Assembly: GCA_036873135.1 (NCBI GenBank)
Contig: JAPTYO010000011.1
Coordinates: 1,906,298 to 1,970,297, forward strand
Direction: 5' to 3'
DNA from: Clarkia xantiana subsp. parviflora
Taxonomy: Eukaryota > Streptophyta > Magnoliopsida > Myrtales > Onagraceae
Length of the DNA: 64,000 bases
Both the position numbers and the translations under genes were made by a program. The notes under the pieces were generated by a model that made no database searches, had not been told where the DNA came from, and saw only the letters and a list, made by a program, of their open reading frames with translations. Positions 23,717 through 34,194 of the stretch are shown one piece after another. Positions within the stretch are counted from its first letter, which is position 1. Every line of letters begins with the position of its first letter.

Positions 23717-23847
23717 CTAATTAACTACCTCTAATTAACAATTGCCAAACCGAGCAATAGTAGGTAGCTTTTAAATGAAATTTATGATCTATATATATAC
23801 CTACTATTGCTCGGTTTGGCAATTGTTAATTAGAGATAGTTAATTAG
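23717..23847. repeat. 131-bp hairpin with 50-bp arms
   Basis: Arms 23717-23766 and 23798-23847 are reverse complements at 49 of 50 positions, with a 31-bp loop. The arm core is attgccaaaccgagcaatag. The arms are not extreme in AT content, unlike the flanks. It may be a tiny foldback MITE or a precursor for small RNAs. Confidence 0.85.
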
Positions 23848-23945
23848 ATACTTGTGCCTTTTTCACTCATTATTTCTTAATTTAATTAGTATTCTATAAA
23901 TTTAGATAAAAATATTGAGTGATTGTGAATATAGAATAAAAAAAT

Positions 23946-24328
23946 CTATACTATTTTGGTTTCTATAAAGAAACAAATGACAATTTTTTTTTTATTATAA
24001 TGATAAACTTATACATTTGGATTAAGAGGCTTTCTAAGTCGTTACATAAGTGTTTCTATTTTTAATTAAAAAAATATATAAATGTACATATATACATATA
24101 GAATAATAAATAATTATTATCTTTCAAATTCAATTTCAACGATTATACTTTTTAATTCTTTTAGATTAATGGTTAAAATAAATAATTTTTTCTTATTATA
24201 AATATTAACAAATTCAAATTATTTTTATTTTTCAAAGTCAAGTTCAACAATTTTACGTTTTTTAACGCTAAACTCAATTTTTTTAGTTCATTTTTCTTAT
24301 CCGCACGGTGCACGGGATTAGTATCTAG
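23946..24328 (+). mobile_element. Short non-autonomous Helitron
   Basis: The 5' end is tctatactattttgg, preceded by A. The 3' end is ccgcacggtgcacggg followed by attagtatctag and then T. A TC start, a GC-rich hairpin before a CTAG end and A/T insertion flanks are the Helitron hallmarks. The element is 383 bp, AT-rich and non-coding. Confidence 0.7.
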
Positions 24329-24541
24329 TGTTCAGTATAATTGTTTTTTCCATTTTTAATTGAAAACCTACGAAATCCATTTGTTCAATTATTATACTAA
24401 TAATTAGCATTATTGGAAAAATAATTGAAAATGTCAGCTTAGTTTTTATCTTCAGTTTCTATCTATATTTATCAATCTAATTAATCTTCTCATTCCCAAA
24501 AAAAAGTAATCGTCTCCATTATATATATATCATTATCTCCA

Positions 24542-27500
24542 ATGCAAGGATCAAACTTCATACAATTCAACATAGGGTTTGTCATTTCGAAAGATATGGA
24601 CGCTAAACTCGACCGCCAATGCCTTGTTGAGCAAGAAACCAATCTAAACAACCTTGCGGCACAAGAAACCGACATAGAAGCCATCGAACCATCCCAACCC
24701 AACCGCCAAAGCCTTGTGGAGCAAGAAACCGATCTAAACAACCTTGCGGCGCAAGAAACCGACATCGAACACATCAAATCATCACTTCCTAAAGCGAAAG
24801 GCTACTTGACCGACCATTTCTACAACTACCAAGGTTTTATAGAAGATATATCGAGGAAAACATAATCTGATAATATATTGTAAATATATCTATTCTTAAT
24901 ATAACTAATCAGCATATAACAAGATATATTTGTCTAATATATTTTATTCCATAATAGATTTTTGGTACGACGAACACTTCCTCAAAGGTGTCTTATGGGC
25001 TCAAACCCACTTCGAGGCTCGACCCACCGACGTTCTCCTAGCCACCTTCCCCAAAACCGGCCTCACATGGCTCAAAGCCCTAACATTCGCGATAATGAAC
25101 CGAAACCACCTAGGTATTAGATAATAAATATATTTTATTATATTATGATAAATAGATATATTTTCAGTATATTATCATATTATGTCTTCCCGAATATATT
25201 TATTACGAACTAATATATTTATTCTCTAATACTCGGCACCCACCAAGGAACCGACCCGCTCCTGGCCAAGAACCCACATGAGCTAGTGCCTCACCTTGAG
25301 TTCCAAGCATATGAAAAAGACCCTTTTTCAAGACTCGACTCGATCGCTTCACCTCGTCTCCTCTCGACACATATCGCATACGATTCGTTACCAAAGTCGG
25401 TCGTTATTTCTAATTGTCGGATCATCTGCATCGCTCGGGAGCCGAAGGATGTGTTCGCGTCGATGTGGAGCTTCATTAGCAAAATCATCATAATTGGTGG
25501 CAGAGAAGACCACATTACTAAGGAGGAGATGTTCGAGCTATTCTGCAATGGAGTTTCGCTGCTCGGTCCGTTTTGGGACCACGTTCTAGGTCAGTGGCGG
25601 ATGTAAATGAAAAAAAGGGTTAATAACCAAATCTCTACCTGAACTTTGACTCAATTATAAATTATTATCCAATTTTTCCTTTTAAAATTGACTACCTGAA
25701 CTTCCAATTTCCGAACAAATTACTATATCTGTTACGGTTTACGTTAATAAATGGGCTACTTTGGCAACAAAAAAAAGGAGCTATTTTGACCGCATGGGGA
25801 CTTTTGATATGTATCTAAGATGAATCAGACAGTAGATTGAAAGAATTGTAGCGAAAAGCCTTCGAATGAATGTTCAATTTGACATGCCTCGATTTCAATG
25901 GTGTCTTTCCATTGAACGTCAAGTTGAAGGTGTTTTGCTACAATATTTTCAATTTCTTTAGTGATTCTATCTCGGATACCCATCAAAAGATCTCATGTGA
26001 TGCTCATTTCTATCCATTTTGATGTAAATTCTAACGGATGTAGAAATTTGCTCATATATTAAAGGTTAAGATAGTCGGTTAAAAAACAATTAAAATCCTG
26101 ATAACAATTTATAACTGAGTCAAATTTAACACTACCAGAAAAAGGCTTTTAGCGACGGAAAACCCGTCGCTAAAAGCCTGAAATCCCGTTGCTAAAAGTA
26201 CTAGCGACGGGATTTGTCATGTCGTTGACCTGTCGCTGAAAGTCCTACTGCTAATAATTTAGCGACGGAATACTAGACCGATCGCTATTATTTTAGCGAA
26301 GGGAATTACCCGTCGCTAAACAGATGACGGGCATTTCAAGGTAATTTTTAGCGACGGGAAAACCAGTCGCTAAAGTTCTCAGATTTATCAATAGGTACTT
26401 CATGTCACTAATTTATAAAACAGAACCTCTCAATTATTTTGGTCAAACATAACCACTCATTAAAATTTGGTAGAGAACATCATCCTTATATTACTTCATC
26501 ACAATCATCCTAACAATCCTTCAATCCAAAATACAAAATGCTTGGATTACACAATTTGTCTCAATTCATTCCCAAATTTAGAACAGTGTCAAAATGGTTC
26601 TACAGGCAAAAACAAGGCTTGCATTCATTATTATTCAAGCTAGAGTGCACTGCAGTTGCATAATGCTTGTGTAGCTCAAGATTCTTCTTTACTCAATTTA
26701 CTGAGTAATCTCTGCTGTAAGAGTTTCTCTTCCCTAGATTTTTTAGCAGCAAGAGACCTTCAACTAACTCTTCTCATTAGCTTGTCCAAAGACCGAATCG
26801 TTGAGGTTCTTGACAGTGGGCATTAGTTTCAGAGTGGCATAATCCACTGCTGTACCTGCAACAACAAAAATGACCGAGTACCATATAGCTCCCTTCTAAC
26901 CACCTATATTATTCAACAAATTAATATACTGATGCTCGAAATCAGCAATAACTGACCTCTTTTGTGTAACTACTTATCAAGAATCAATATACTAAAGAAT
27001 TATGATTATTTGAGAGAATGAATTAATTAACCTTGGAGACGCCCAATGCGCCATTAATCCTAAGCTGCAAAATGTTCTTCAATTCTTGACAAAGCAAAAA
27101 CATGTTGACCTTTGGTAGGCAAAGATTGCCAAATTGCTCAACCAGTAAAAACTGGTTTTTATGGATTTATTCTACATTCAGCGCTTTATAAACTAAAGCA
27201 ATACCACATTCACAAGAAAACCACATAAGTCAGAGCTCATAAATAAGAACGGGTGATCCATGAGAAAGTAAATTAAAAGATCTCTTTCCTAATACTCCAG
27301 CATCAAGCACACATAAAAACCATATATGGTCAAACAATTTACTAAGCTCTGTTCGAATAGTGGAACTTACCGCAGTTCATGGTTGGATCATTCCACATCA
27401 GGACCGCATCTTCTGGCCCTCGCTTGTGTCATCATATACCTCATCAGACACCATGTCTAAATCCCGTCGCTAAAAAAACTTTTAGGGACGGGAATTTAAG

Positions 27501-28145
27501 CATGTCGCTAATAATTTGTCATTAATGTCTCTTTTTCTAGTAGTGTAAGATAGGAATTTGATTACTAAACCATGCAAAAAAAAAATGGAGGGCGAAATGT
27601 CCCTATTTTTTACGTATATTATACACAAATATAAATTATTATTATTATGATAATATAAAAGATGATACTTAAACCCTAGTTTTTTTGAAAAAAAAAAAAA
27701 AGTATATAAATATTTTTTATTTTTTAATTGTGGGTTCCATTAGAAAATTTCTGAATCCGCCACTGCTTTAGGTTACTGGAAGGCGAGTGTAGAGTTTCCG
27801 ACTAGGGTTTTATTCCTCAAGTACGAGGATCTCAAGAAGGAGACAGTGGTTAACGTCGAGAGGCTTGCGGAGTTCATTGGCCAGCCATTCTCGAGCGAGG
27901 AGCGAGCAACGGGAGTTGCGGATGCGATAGTGAAGCTTTGCGACATTGAGAGATTGAAGAGTTTGGAGGTGAACAAAAATGGAGTCTACCATTTGGGAAG
28001 AGACTCCAATGCATTTGTGGATAAGAGTGCATATTTCAGGAAAGGAGAGGTTGGGGATTGGAAAAACCATCTTACAGAAGAGATGGTGAAGAAGATCGAT
28101 CAAATTACTGATGAGACATTTGGAGCTTACGGTTTTAAGTATTAA
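24542..28145 (+). CDS. Cytosolic sulfotransferase (flavonol SOT-like), 4 exons
   Basis: Exons 24542-24833, 24958-25113, 25248-25589 and 27772-28145 join in frame to 1164 bp (387 residues). The enzyme moves sulfate from PAPS to hydroxyls of small molecules such as flavonols or hormones; the substrate here is unknown. The PAPS loop TFPKTGLTWLKAL has K130, with leucine at position 133 where threonine is usual. The catalytic histidine is H191 (STHIAYDSLPKS). R213 and S221 lie in AREPKDVFASMWSF, and the C-terminal RKGEVGDWK starts at 353. The N-terminal ~70 residues hold a 90-bp duplication (LVEQET..LNNLAAQETDIE twice), making it longer than the usual 320-350. Plant SOT genes are usually intronless; all three introns here look like insertions, and the third is a transposon. 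It could instead be a pseudogene. Confidence 0.8.
24614..24780 (+). repeat. 90-bp tandem duplication in sulfotransferase exon 1
   Basis: cgccaatgccttgttgagca (24614) and cgccaaagccttgtggagca (24704) start two units 90 bp apart, each encoding about 30 residues with QETDIE. The period preserves frame. The duplication lengthens the region ahead of the YNYQ..WY start of the conserved fold. Confidence 0.85.
25114..25247. repeat. Sulfotransferase intron 2: AT-rich inverted-repeat insert
   Basis: The intron starts gtattagataataaatatat, and the complement of attctctaatactc near its right end mirrors this, so most of it is an inverted repeat (about 25114-25233). Flanks tag and tcg may be a decayed 3-bp duplication. 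The acceptor (caccaag) lies a few codons beyond the insert, in sequence that still reads as family coding. A MITE origin is inferred. Confidence 0.55.
26130..27545. mobile_element. Non-autonomous CACTA (En/Spm-like) element
   Basis: The ends are cactaccagaaaaagg and ctttttctagtagtg. A 3-bp duplication, taa, is at 26127-26129 and 27546-27548. Subterminal copies of tttagcgacggg in both orientations (26145-26375 and 27465-27515) are the usual transposase-binding repeats. The 1416-bp interior holds two minus-strand segments that look like exons of a captured gene. No transposase was found. Confidence 0.92.
26765..27430 (-). pseudogene. Captured gene-fragment exons inside the CACTA element
   Basis: On the minus strand, a segment ending near 27371 (PEDAVLMWNDPTMNC) has a gtaagt donor. 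Another starting near 26856 after a cag acceptor continues in frame (TAVDYATLKLMPTVKN) to a stop near 26768. A 3'-UTR-like sequence follows. This looks like the last two exons of a host gene carried by the transposon. I do not recognise the gene. Confidence 0.45.
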
Positions 28146-29136
28146 AATAGTGTGTTTGCTCCCTGTCCTTCGAGCATTTTGTTTTATTTAAAAAAATAAT
28201 AATTATCCCCGGAGTCGGGTTGACCATGCTCTTATATTATTTTCGGAGTCAGTCTGATTATGTCCATGTATCCTCCAAGGAGACGAATATCTAGTTTATA
28301 TATGTTTCGTTCTCATTATAATCATACATCATCATTTTCTTGTTTCGGAAAATTGTTAAGAATTATATAGATAGATTGTAATATTTATATTATATTATAT
28401 ATAAATATATGCATGCATAATATATTTGAATTTAAAATTTAAAGATTTGAAGTCGGGTTAATCATGTCAATGTATCATCGTCATGACAATACTGCACGTG
28501 TAACGCGGACTGGTATCGAGTATAAGTTTTAAGAAAGTCTAAGAGCATCCACAAGGTATTACATATTTTATTTTTCTTAAAAGTGCCACGTAAGCTTTTT
28601 ATGTGTGTTTAAAGGAATACATAAACTTACGTAATGCTTACATAATAGTAAGTCTACAATGGTTTTACTTAAACATATTTTATTATTAAATTTTAACAAC
28701 CAATTTAAAAATAATTATAATTAAAGTTTCAATTATTGCATATTTATTTTATATATATTCATTATATTATATTATATATATTCGTTTATATACATATATA
28801 TTAGTTATATATACTTGACCCAGTCGCGCTATGCGCGTACGCATAGTTTATATATTTCCTTCTCGTTATAATCACATCATAATTTTCTTGTTTAGGAAAA
28901 TTGTTAAGAATTTTATAGGTAGATTGTAATATTTATATTATATTATATATAAATATATGCATGCATAATATATTTGAATTTAAAATTTTAAGATTTGAAG
29001 TCGGGTTAATCATGTCAATGTATCATCGTCATGACAATACTGCGAGCGTAACGCAGGCTGATATCTAGTATAAGTATTAAGAAAGTCTAAGTGGATTAAA
29101 AAGCGCCCATTTAATTAATGTTTACAATTGCAGACA
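28146..29136. repeat. Sulfotransferase 3' flank with ~250-bp direct repeats
   Basis: Segments about 28293-28550 and 28847-29098 are near-identical direct repeats, offset by 548 bp. Both contain ttgttaagaatt, aatatatgcatgcataatat, gaagtcgggttaatcatgtc and the end taagaaagtctaag. The second carries a Helitron-like end, gatatctag followed by t, near 29068. A Tourist-like start (taa then gagcatcca) follows the first copy at about 28541. Confidence 0.7.
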
Positions 29137-30430
29137 TAAGAGCATCCACAGTGGTATTACTAGGGATAGGCACTGAACCGGTTCAGGCCGAACCGGTTCC
29201 GGACCGGACCGGAACTGTTTTAAACGGTCCGGTCCAATAATAACTAGGGTTTTTTTTTTGCTTAGGTTGGTCTAAAAAAAACTGGACTGGTTTGAACCGG
29301 TCCAGAACCGGTCCAGAACCGGTTTTGGACTGTTTTTTAAAAAAACAAGTTCTGGACCGGTTTTGTATGTCGGACCGGTTTTATCAATAAAAATCGGTCC
29401 AAAACCAGTCACAACCAGTCAGAAACCGGTCAAAACCGGTCAGAAACCGGTCAAAAACCGGATTTTTTTTAAAAAAAAAAAGAAAAATCTCGGTCAAAAC
29501 GTTTTTTTTTTTTTTTTTACTAAAAAGCGGTTCAAAACCGGTCCGGTCCGGACTGGTTTATTGGACTGGTTTGGTATACCCCTTGGACTGGTTCCAATTT
29601 AGGGGTTATAAACCAGTCCAATTTGGACCGGTTCACTCCGAACCGGTTCCAAACGGTCCGGTTCCAGACCAGTTCCGAACCAGTCCGGCCGGACCGGTTT
29701 TTATGCCCAAGCCTAGGTATTACGTAGGGATTACGTAAACGTGGATCCTACGTGTTTATTTACGTAAAGTGAAAAAAAAAAACTTTTTATAGTGGTTTTA
29801 CATAGTAGTCATTAAAAATGGGACATACACGTAAATTTATGTTTTTACATAAAACATTACTTAAATTTAAGGAATGCTTTATGTTGACACTTCATCACAT
29901 AAAATTAACTATTTAGTTTTTTTTCCAAACCCAATTTCCCTTTCTTCCTTTTTGTTTCCGTCGTTTCCCCAAACCCATATGTTGCTCTTCCTTCCTTTCT
30001 GCAATACAGTTCCGGCTCAGACAGCAACAAGCAGCAGCGAACCGTCTCAGCCAGCCAGCGAGCAGCAGCAAATCAGCGATCCACCAGCCACCATCGAGCC
30101 ACCCAGCAATTGTCGGCAGCCACATGAGCAATGACGTTTGTGAACAAATTCATATAATCAAGTATATTATTCTAGCCAACATATTAAGCAACGTTGTATA
30201 TATATATATGTAGATAACTTAAACGACACAATTATTAAGCTTGGAATTATTAACTACTTTTTAAATTGGTAGTTAAAATTTAATAATAAAAAATGTTTAA
30301 GTAGCAAAACCATTGTGGACCTACCATTATTTAGTCATTACTTAAATTTAGGTATTCCTTAAAACCACACATAAAATTCTACGTAGCACTTTTAAGGAAA
30401 ACCATTTAAGTAATAGCATTGTGTATTTTA
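29137..30430. mobile_element. Tourist-like MITE split by a hAT element
   Basis: It begins taagagcatccacagtggta at about 29137, continues after the inserted hAT element with gattacgtaaacgtgg (29724 on) and decays near 30430 (aagtaatagcattgtg). The intact relative at 42830-43245 shares the TIR and interior. The region 29880-30140 inside is GC-richer with cagcagca repeats and is not obviously part of the element. Confidence 0.5.
29161..29715. mobile_element. hAT MITE rich in accggt motifs, perfect 8-bp duplication
   Basis: It starts tagggataggca and ends tgcccaagccta. The perfect 8-bp duplication ggtattac is at 29153-29160 and 29716-29723. The 555-bp interior is packed with aaccggt/accggtcc motifs in both orientations, without coding capacity. 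It sits inside the Tourist-like MITE. Confidence 0.9.
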
Positions 30431-30658
30431 AGTGTACTAAATTCTTTTATTATAATCATAAACTCTAATTTTCATGTTAGGAAAAAATTATTTGAGAGCC
30501 CGATAAAATAGGAACTTTTCAAATCACCCTTTTAATCGCGCTACTTTTACAAATAATTCATATATGGGATGCAAAGAGTGATCTCACAATAATAATACAC
30601 ATGATGAGATGCATTCATTGTAGAGTATTTATTTTGTTAAACAATAAATAGTATCTAA

Positions 30659-31177
30659 TCGTTAACATGTCTTTTAGTCAATAATGTTGGACCATTTTTG
30701 GATTTTGGTCTATGATGTTTTTTTTTTTGCCTAGTTTTAGTACCATATGTTTGCTGATTTTTCTAGTTTTGGTCTGACCATTACTTCCGTCCATTTTTTG
30801 ACATGTGCAAGTCACGTGATCTATCCTTAACTTTCAGTTTTGTTCAATTTAGTCCCTATAATACTTTTCTAACCTTTTTTTTGTTCAATTTAGTCCCGAA
30901 GTTTCAAAATTTCAATTGGACATATTGTCCAACTGGGGTCAATTTTGAAACTTCGGGACTAAATTGAATAAAAAAAAGGTTAGAAAAGTATTAGAGGGAC
31001 TAAATTGAAAGTTTAGAGTGGATCACGTGACTTGCACTTGTCAAAAAACGGACGAAATGTAACGGTTAGACCACAACTAGAAAAAATCTACAAACATTGG
31101 TACCAAAACTAGGAAAAAAAATCATGGACCAAACCCAAAAGTGGTCAAACATTATGGACCTAAAAACTTGTTAACCC
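30659..31177. mobile_element. Foldback element, copy 1
   Basis: A nearly complete hairpin of about 520 bp: ttcaatttagtcccgaagtt and aacttcgggactaaattgaa lie near the centre, and caagtcacgtgatc and gatcacgtgacttg further out. It ends gttaaccc. A second copy at 31466-31988 has clear Mutator-type flanks. No clear duplication is seen here. Confidence 0.8.
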
Positions 31178-31465
31178 TACAATAAAAGAAGAGTGTCCAA
31201 TCTTATCTGAGAGAGTCGTTTTTTTTTTTTTAAATTTCTCATTGCTAGTGGATTATATATCATCCAATAATGTAGTGTAAAGTAAAGTGATTATATAATC
31301 TATTATTATTTTTTGCTTCATAGAGGGACCATATATAACGGACTTAAATATAAGTCACCTCAAAATTTACACCCAAGTCACGAGTCGGGTTCTTAGTAAA
31401 AAAAATCTCATTTTTGTTATCTCAAAATTAACCGAATTATAATAATATGTATAATATATAAACTT

Positions 31466-31988
31466 GGATTAACAGGTCTGTTGGTCCATGATGTTTGACA
31501 ACTTTTGGATTTTGGTCAATAATGTTTTTTTTTACCTAGTTTTGGTACCATATGTTTGCAGATTTTTTTCTAGTTTTGGTCTAACCCTTACATTCCGTCC
31601 ATTTTTTGACATGTTCAAGTCACGTGATCCACTCTAAACTTTAAATTTAGTCCCTCTAATACTTTTTAACCTTTTTTTTGTTCAATTTAGTCCCGAAGTT
31701 TCAAAATTGACCACAATTGGACAATAGGTCCAATTGAATTTTGAAACTTCGGGACTAAATTGAACCAAAAAAATGTTAGGAAAGCATTAGAGGGACTAAA
31801 TTGAACAAATTTGAAAGTTTAGGGTGGATCACGTGACTTGAACATGTCAAAAAATGGACGGAATGTAACGATTAGACCAAAACTAGAAAAAATCTGCAAA
31901 CATATGGTACCAAAACTAGGTAAAAAAAACATCATTGATCAAAACTCAAAAGTTATCAAACATCATAGACCAAAAGACATGTTAACCC
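31466..31988. mobile_element. Foldback Mutator-like element, copy 2, with 9-bp duplication
   Basis: The same family as 30659-31177: ggattaacaggtc at the left and gacatgttaaccc at the right. The perfect 9-bp duplication tataaactt lies at 31457-31465 and 31989-31997. The whole element can fold as one hairpin. No coding capacity. Confidence 0.9.
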
Positions 31989-32310
31989 TATAAACTTTGA
32001 CATATAACGAATGTAATTTAACACATCCTAAAAGTTAACTTGAAAATAATTGATTATCCAACTAATTATTTGCAACATATGTGGCAATTCATGATACTCA
32101 ATAGGAATATTAATAAACTCAAATTATTATTACTTTGTATATATATACATATATAATATGTGTAAGTAAAACCTAACCAATTGCTTTGTGAGACACGATG
32201 ATTGGCTGTAAGGGAACATGATTTCTGTGTGTCCGTGTCGTAACGAAATAATTGTCGTTTAATTAATTGCCTTATTTGCCAATTAAGTGATCTGTCTACT
32301 TATTTTCTAA

Positions 32311-32935
32311 TATTGGTTTTTAATGTCATAATTTAATTTATAGGTTTTTGGTGTCATATGTTTGCATTTTGTAAACTTTTAGTGCATCCGTTAGTCAACT
32401 GTCAAGTTTGACAATTACATACTTTAGTTTATTCAATTTGATCATTCAATTTATACACCTAGCTTTTAATTTCTGCAGTTTAGTCCCTAAAATAATTCAA
32501 TTGGACTCTAGAGTCCAATTGACCCAATTGGACCATGATGCGACCATGGCTGGGTCGGACCACAACTAGGGTCGCCTGGGTTCGGCGAACCTAGTCGTTG
32601 TCCGACCCAGCCATGGTGTGACCCATGACTTGGTCGGACCACAGGTATGGTCGCCCGGGTCTAACGACCCTAGCCGTGGTCAGACCCAGCCATCAGTTGC
32701 ACCATGGCTAGGTCAGTGGGACCCTAGAGTCCAATTGAATTTTTAGGGGCTAAATTGTAAAAATCAAAAGTCGGGTGTATATATTGGAGGTTTAAATTGA
32801 ACAAAATAAAATTATTTAACGGTCAAACTTGACAGTTTGACAAACAGATGCACCAAAAGTCTACAAAATGCAAACATATGACACCAAAAGCCTACAAATT
32901 AAAACATATGACATCAAAAACCAACATTAACCAAA
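32311..32935. mobile_element. Larger foldback element with GC-rich centre
   Basis: The outer arms ttggtttttaatgtcat and atgacatcaaaaaccaa are inverted; inner arms gtgtcatatgtttgcatttt and aaaatgcaaacatatgacac follow. The centre (32500-32720) has gaccatggctgggtcggacc-type motifs repeated in direct and inverted order. No target duplication is clear. Confidence 0.75.
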
Positions 32936-33724
32936 TATATGAAACCGAAATACTATTTAGACCTATTTACTTAGAAAAAGCAAAAGATTAATAAATTATT
33001 TACACCTTTAATTAATAAAACATTAATTATGGTACGACTAGGACTAGAAAAGCATGACCACAACAATTAGTTTTGTGATACCGACGTTATAATTGCTCAA
33101 CGAAATATATATTTCAAATTTTCATAGCCACAAAGAAAAGAATTAATTAGTTATTAATTAAAAATTAATGATGGTGGGGGTAGAAAAAACCTACTTCAGT
33201 AAAGCAAATTATAAGTCTTACTTAACTCTAAGAAAGTTCCATTCATTGGATCCTTATCCTTTTGTGAATTCGAATTCGACTTCTCTTAATTAATTATTAT
33301 GTGATTATCCTAATCATAGTAGTAGTTAAGTGCTAATGATATGCGTCTTTCGTCAACTTCCACTAATATATAATATCTCGCGTTAATTAATTAAGATGCT
33401 CATATAATGAAAGAAGCACGAGTGGAATCGATTTATACAATTTAGTCCCGTGTTCTTCTAGTAACTTATTTGATATATTATATGTTTTTAAAGAAATTGA
33501 GAAGTGAACCCCAAATCCTTTGAATAAAGCATTTTTTTAATAAGATAAGAATTAAACTATGAGTAAATAATAAAAGTAAATAAATTTTAGAGATTTGGCA
33601 AAAAAATAAAATTAGAAGGGTAAATGTAATATTTTAAAATAGCAAAATTAAAATAATTACATTTTTAGAGTTAAAAGTATATATACATAGTCAAAAGTTG
33701 AAAGATAAAGTGCCCCCTTATAGT
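32936..33724. other. AT-rich intergenic
   Basis: Nothing recognisable beyond AT-rich DNA and short adenine runs. Small open frames are random. Confidence 0.4.
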
Positions 33725-34194
33725 ATTGTAATAATCAAATTGCTACTCGAATTTTAACCAATTTATAAATCGTTACCTGAAATTTAATTTTGTAAAACTG
33801 ACTACATGAACTTTTATGTTTAGAGCAAATTGTTACATCTGTTTCAATTATTGTCAAATTAGACAGAAAATAATCATGTTTTTGCCACGTAAGGTCTTTA
33901 CATGTATATCTAAGCTTGTTTCCGTCCAATTCGAACACTTTCTTTCAATTGAGCATCCAATTGCAGGTATTTCATTGCAATGTTTTCAATTTATGTTTGA
34001 ATCTATCTTGACTACACATGAAAAGATGTGGCGGAAACAAGCTCATTTGCTGTCCAATTTGACGGAAATCATAACAGATGTATCAATTAGCTCTGAAGAA
34101 AGTTCAGATAAATAGTTTTTTTTTTTTTTAAATAAAGTTTAAATAGCGATTTATAAATTCATCAAAGTTCGGGTAGCAATTTGGTTATTAACCC
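33725..34194. mobile_element. Foldback element of the gggttaataacc family
   Basis: The left tgtaataatcaaattgctac and right gtagcaatttggttattaac are inverted. The arms extend through aatttataaatcg and cgatttataaatt. It belongs to the same family as 25617-27571. The target duplication is not clear. The frames read across it (99 residues +, 67 -) are not genes. Confidence 0.7.

Larger units (their letters stand above)
25617..27571. mobile_element. Foldback (Mutator-like) element nested in the hAT element
   Basis: The left end gggttaataaccaaat and the right end atttgattactaaacc are inverted. Homology continues over tgactcaattataaatt on the left and aatttataactgagtca on the right. The right arm is interrupted at 26130-27545 by the CACTA element and resumes after it. 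Related elements occur at 6504-7171 (9-bp duplication) and 33725-34194. A-rich flanks hide its own duplication. Confidence 0.75.
25592..27765. mobile_element. hAT-like element forming sulfotransferase intron 3
   Basis: The ends are cagtggcggat and atccgccactg, typical of plant hAT-like elements. Flanking 8-mers ttctaggt (25584-25591) and ctttaggt (27766-27773) match at 6 of 8 positions, fitting an 8-bp target duplication. The splice donor (tag|gtcagt) and acceptor (tttag|gttac) both use the AGGT of the duplication, so splicing removes the element plus one target copy. A foldback element and a CACTA element are nested inside. No hAT transposase remains. Confidence 0.85.

Noticed and set aside
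29874..30134. 86-residue frame with glutamine/serine-rich end
   Set aside because: Caused by cagcagca simple repeats; no start context, no homology recognised.
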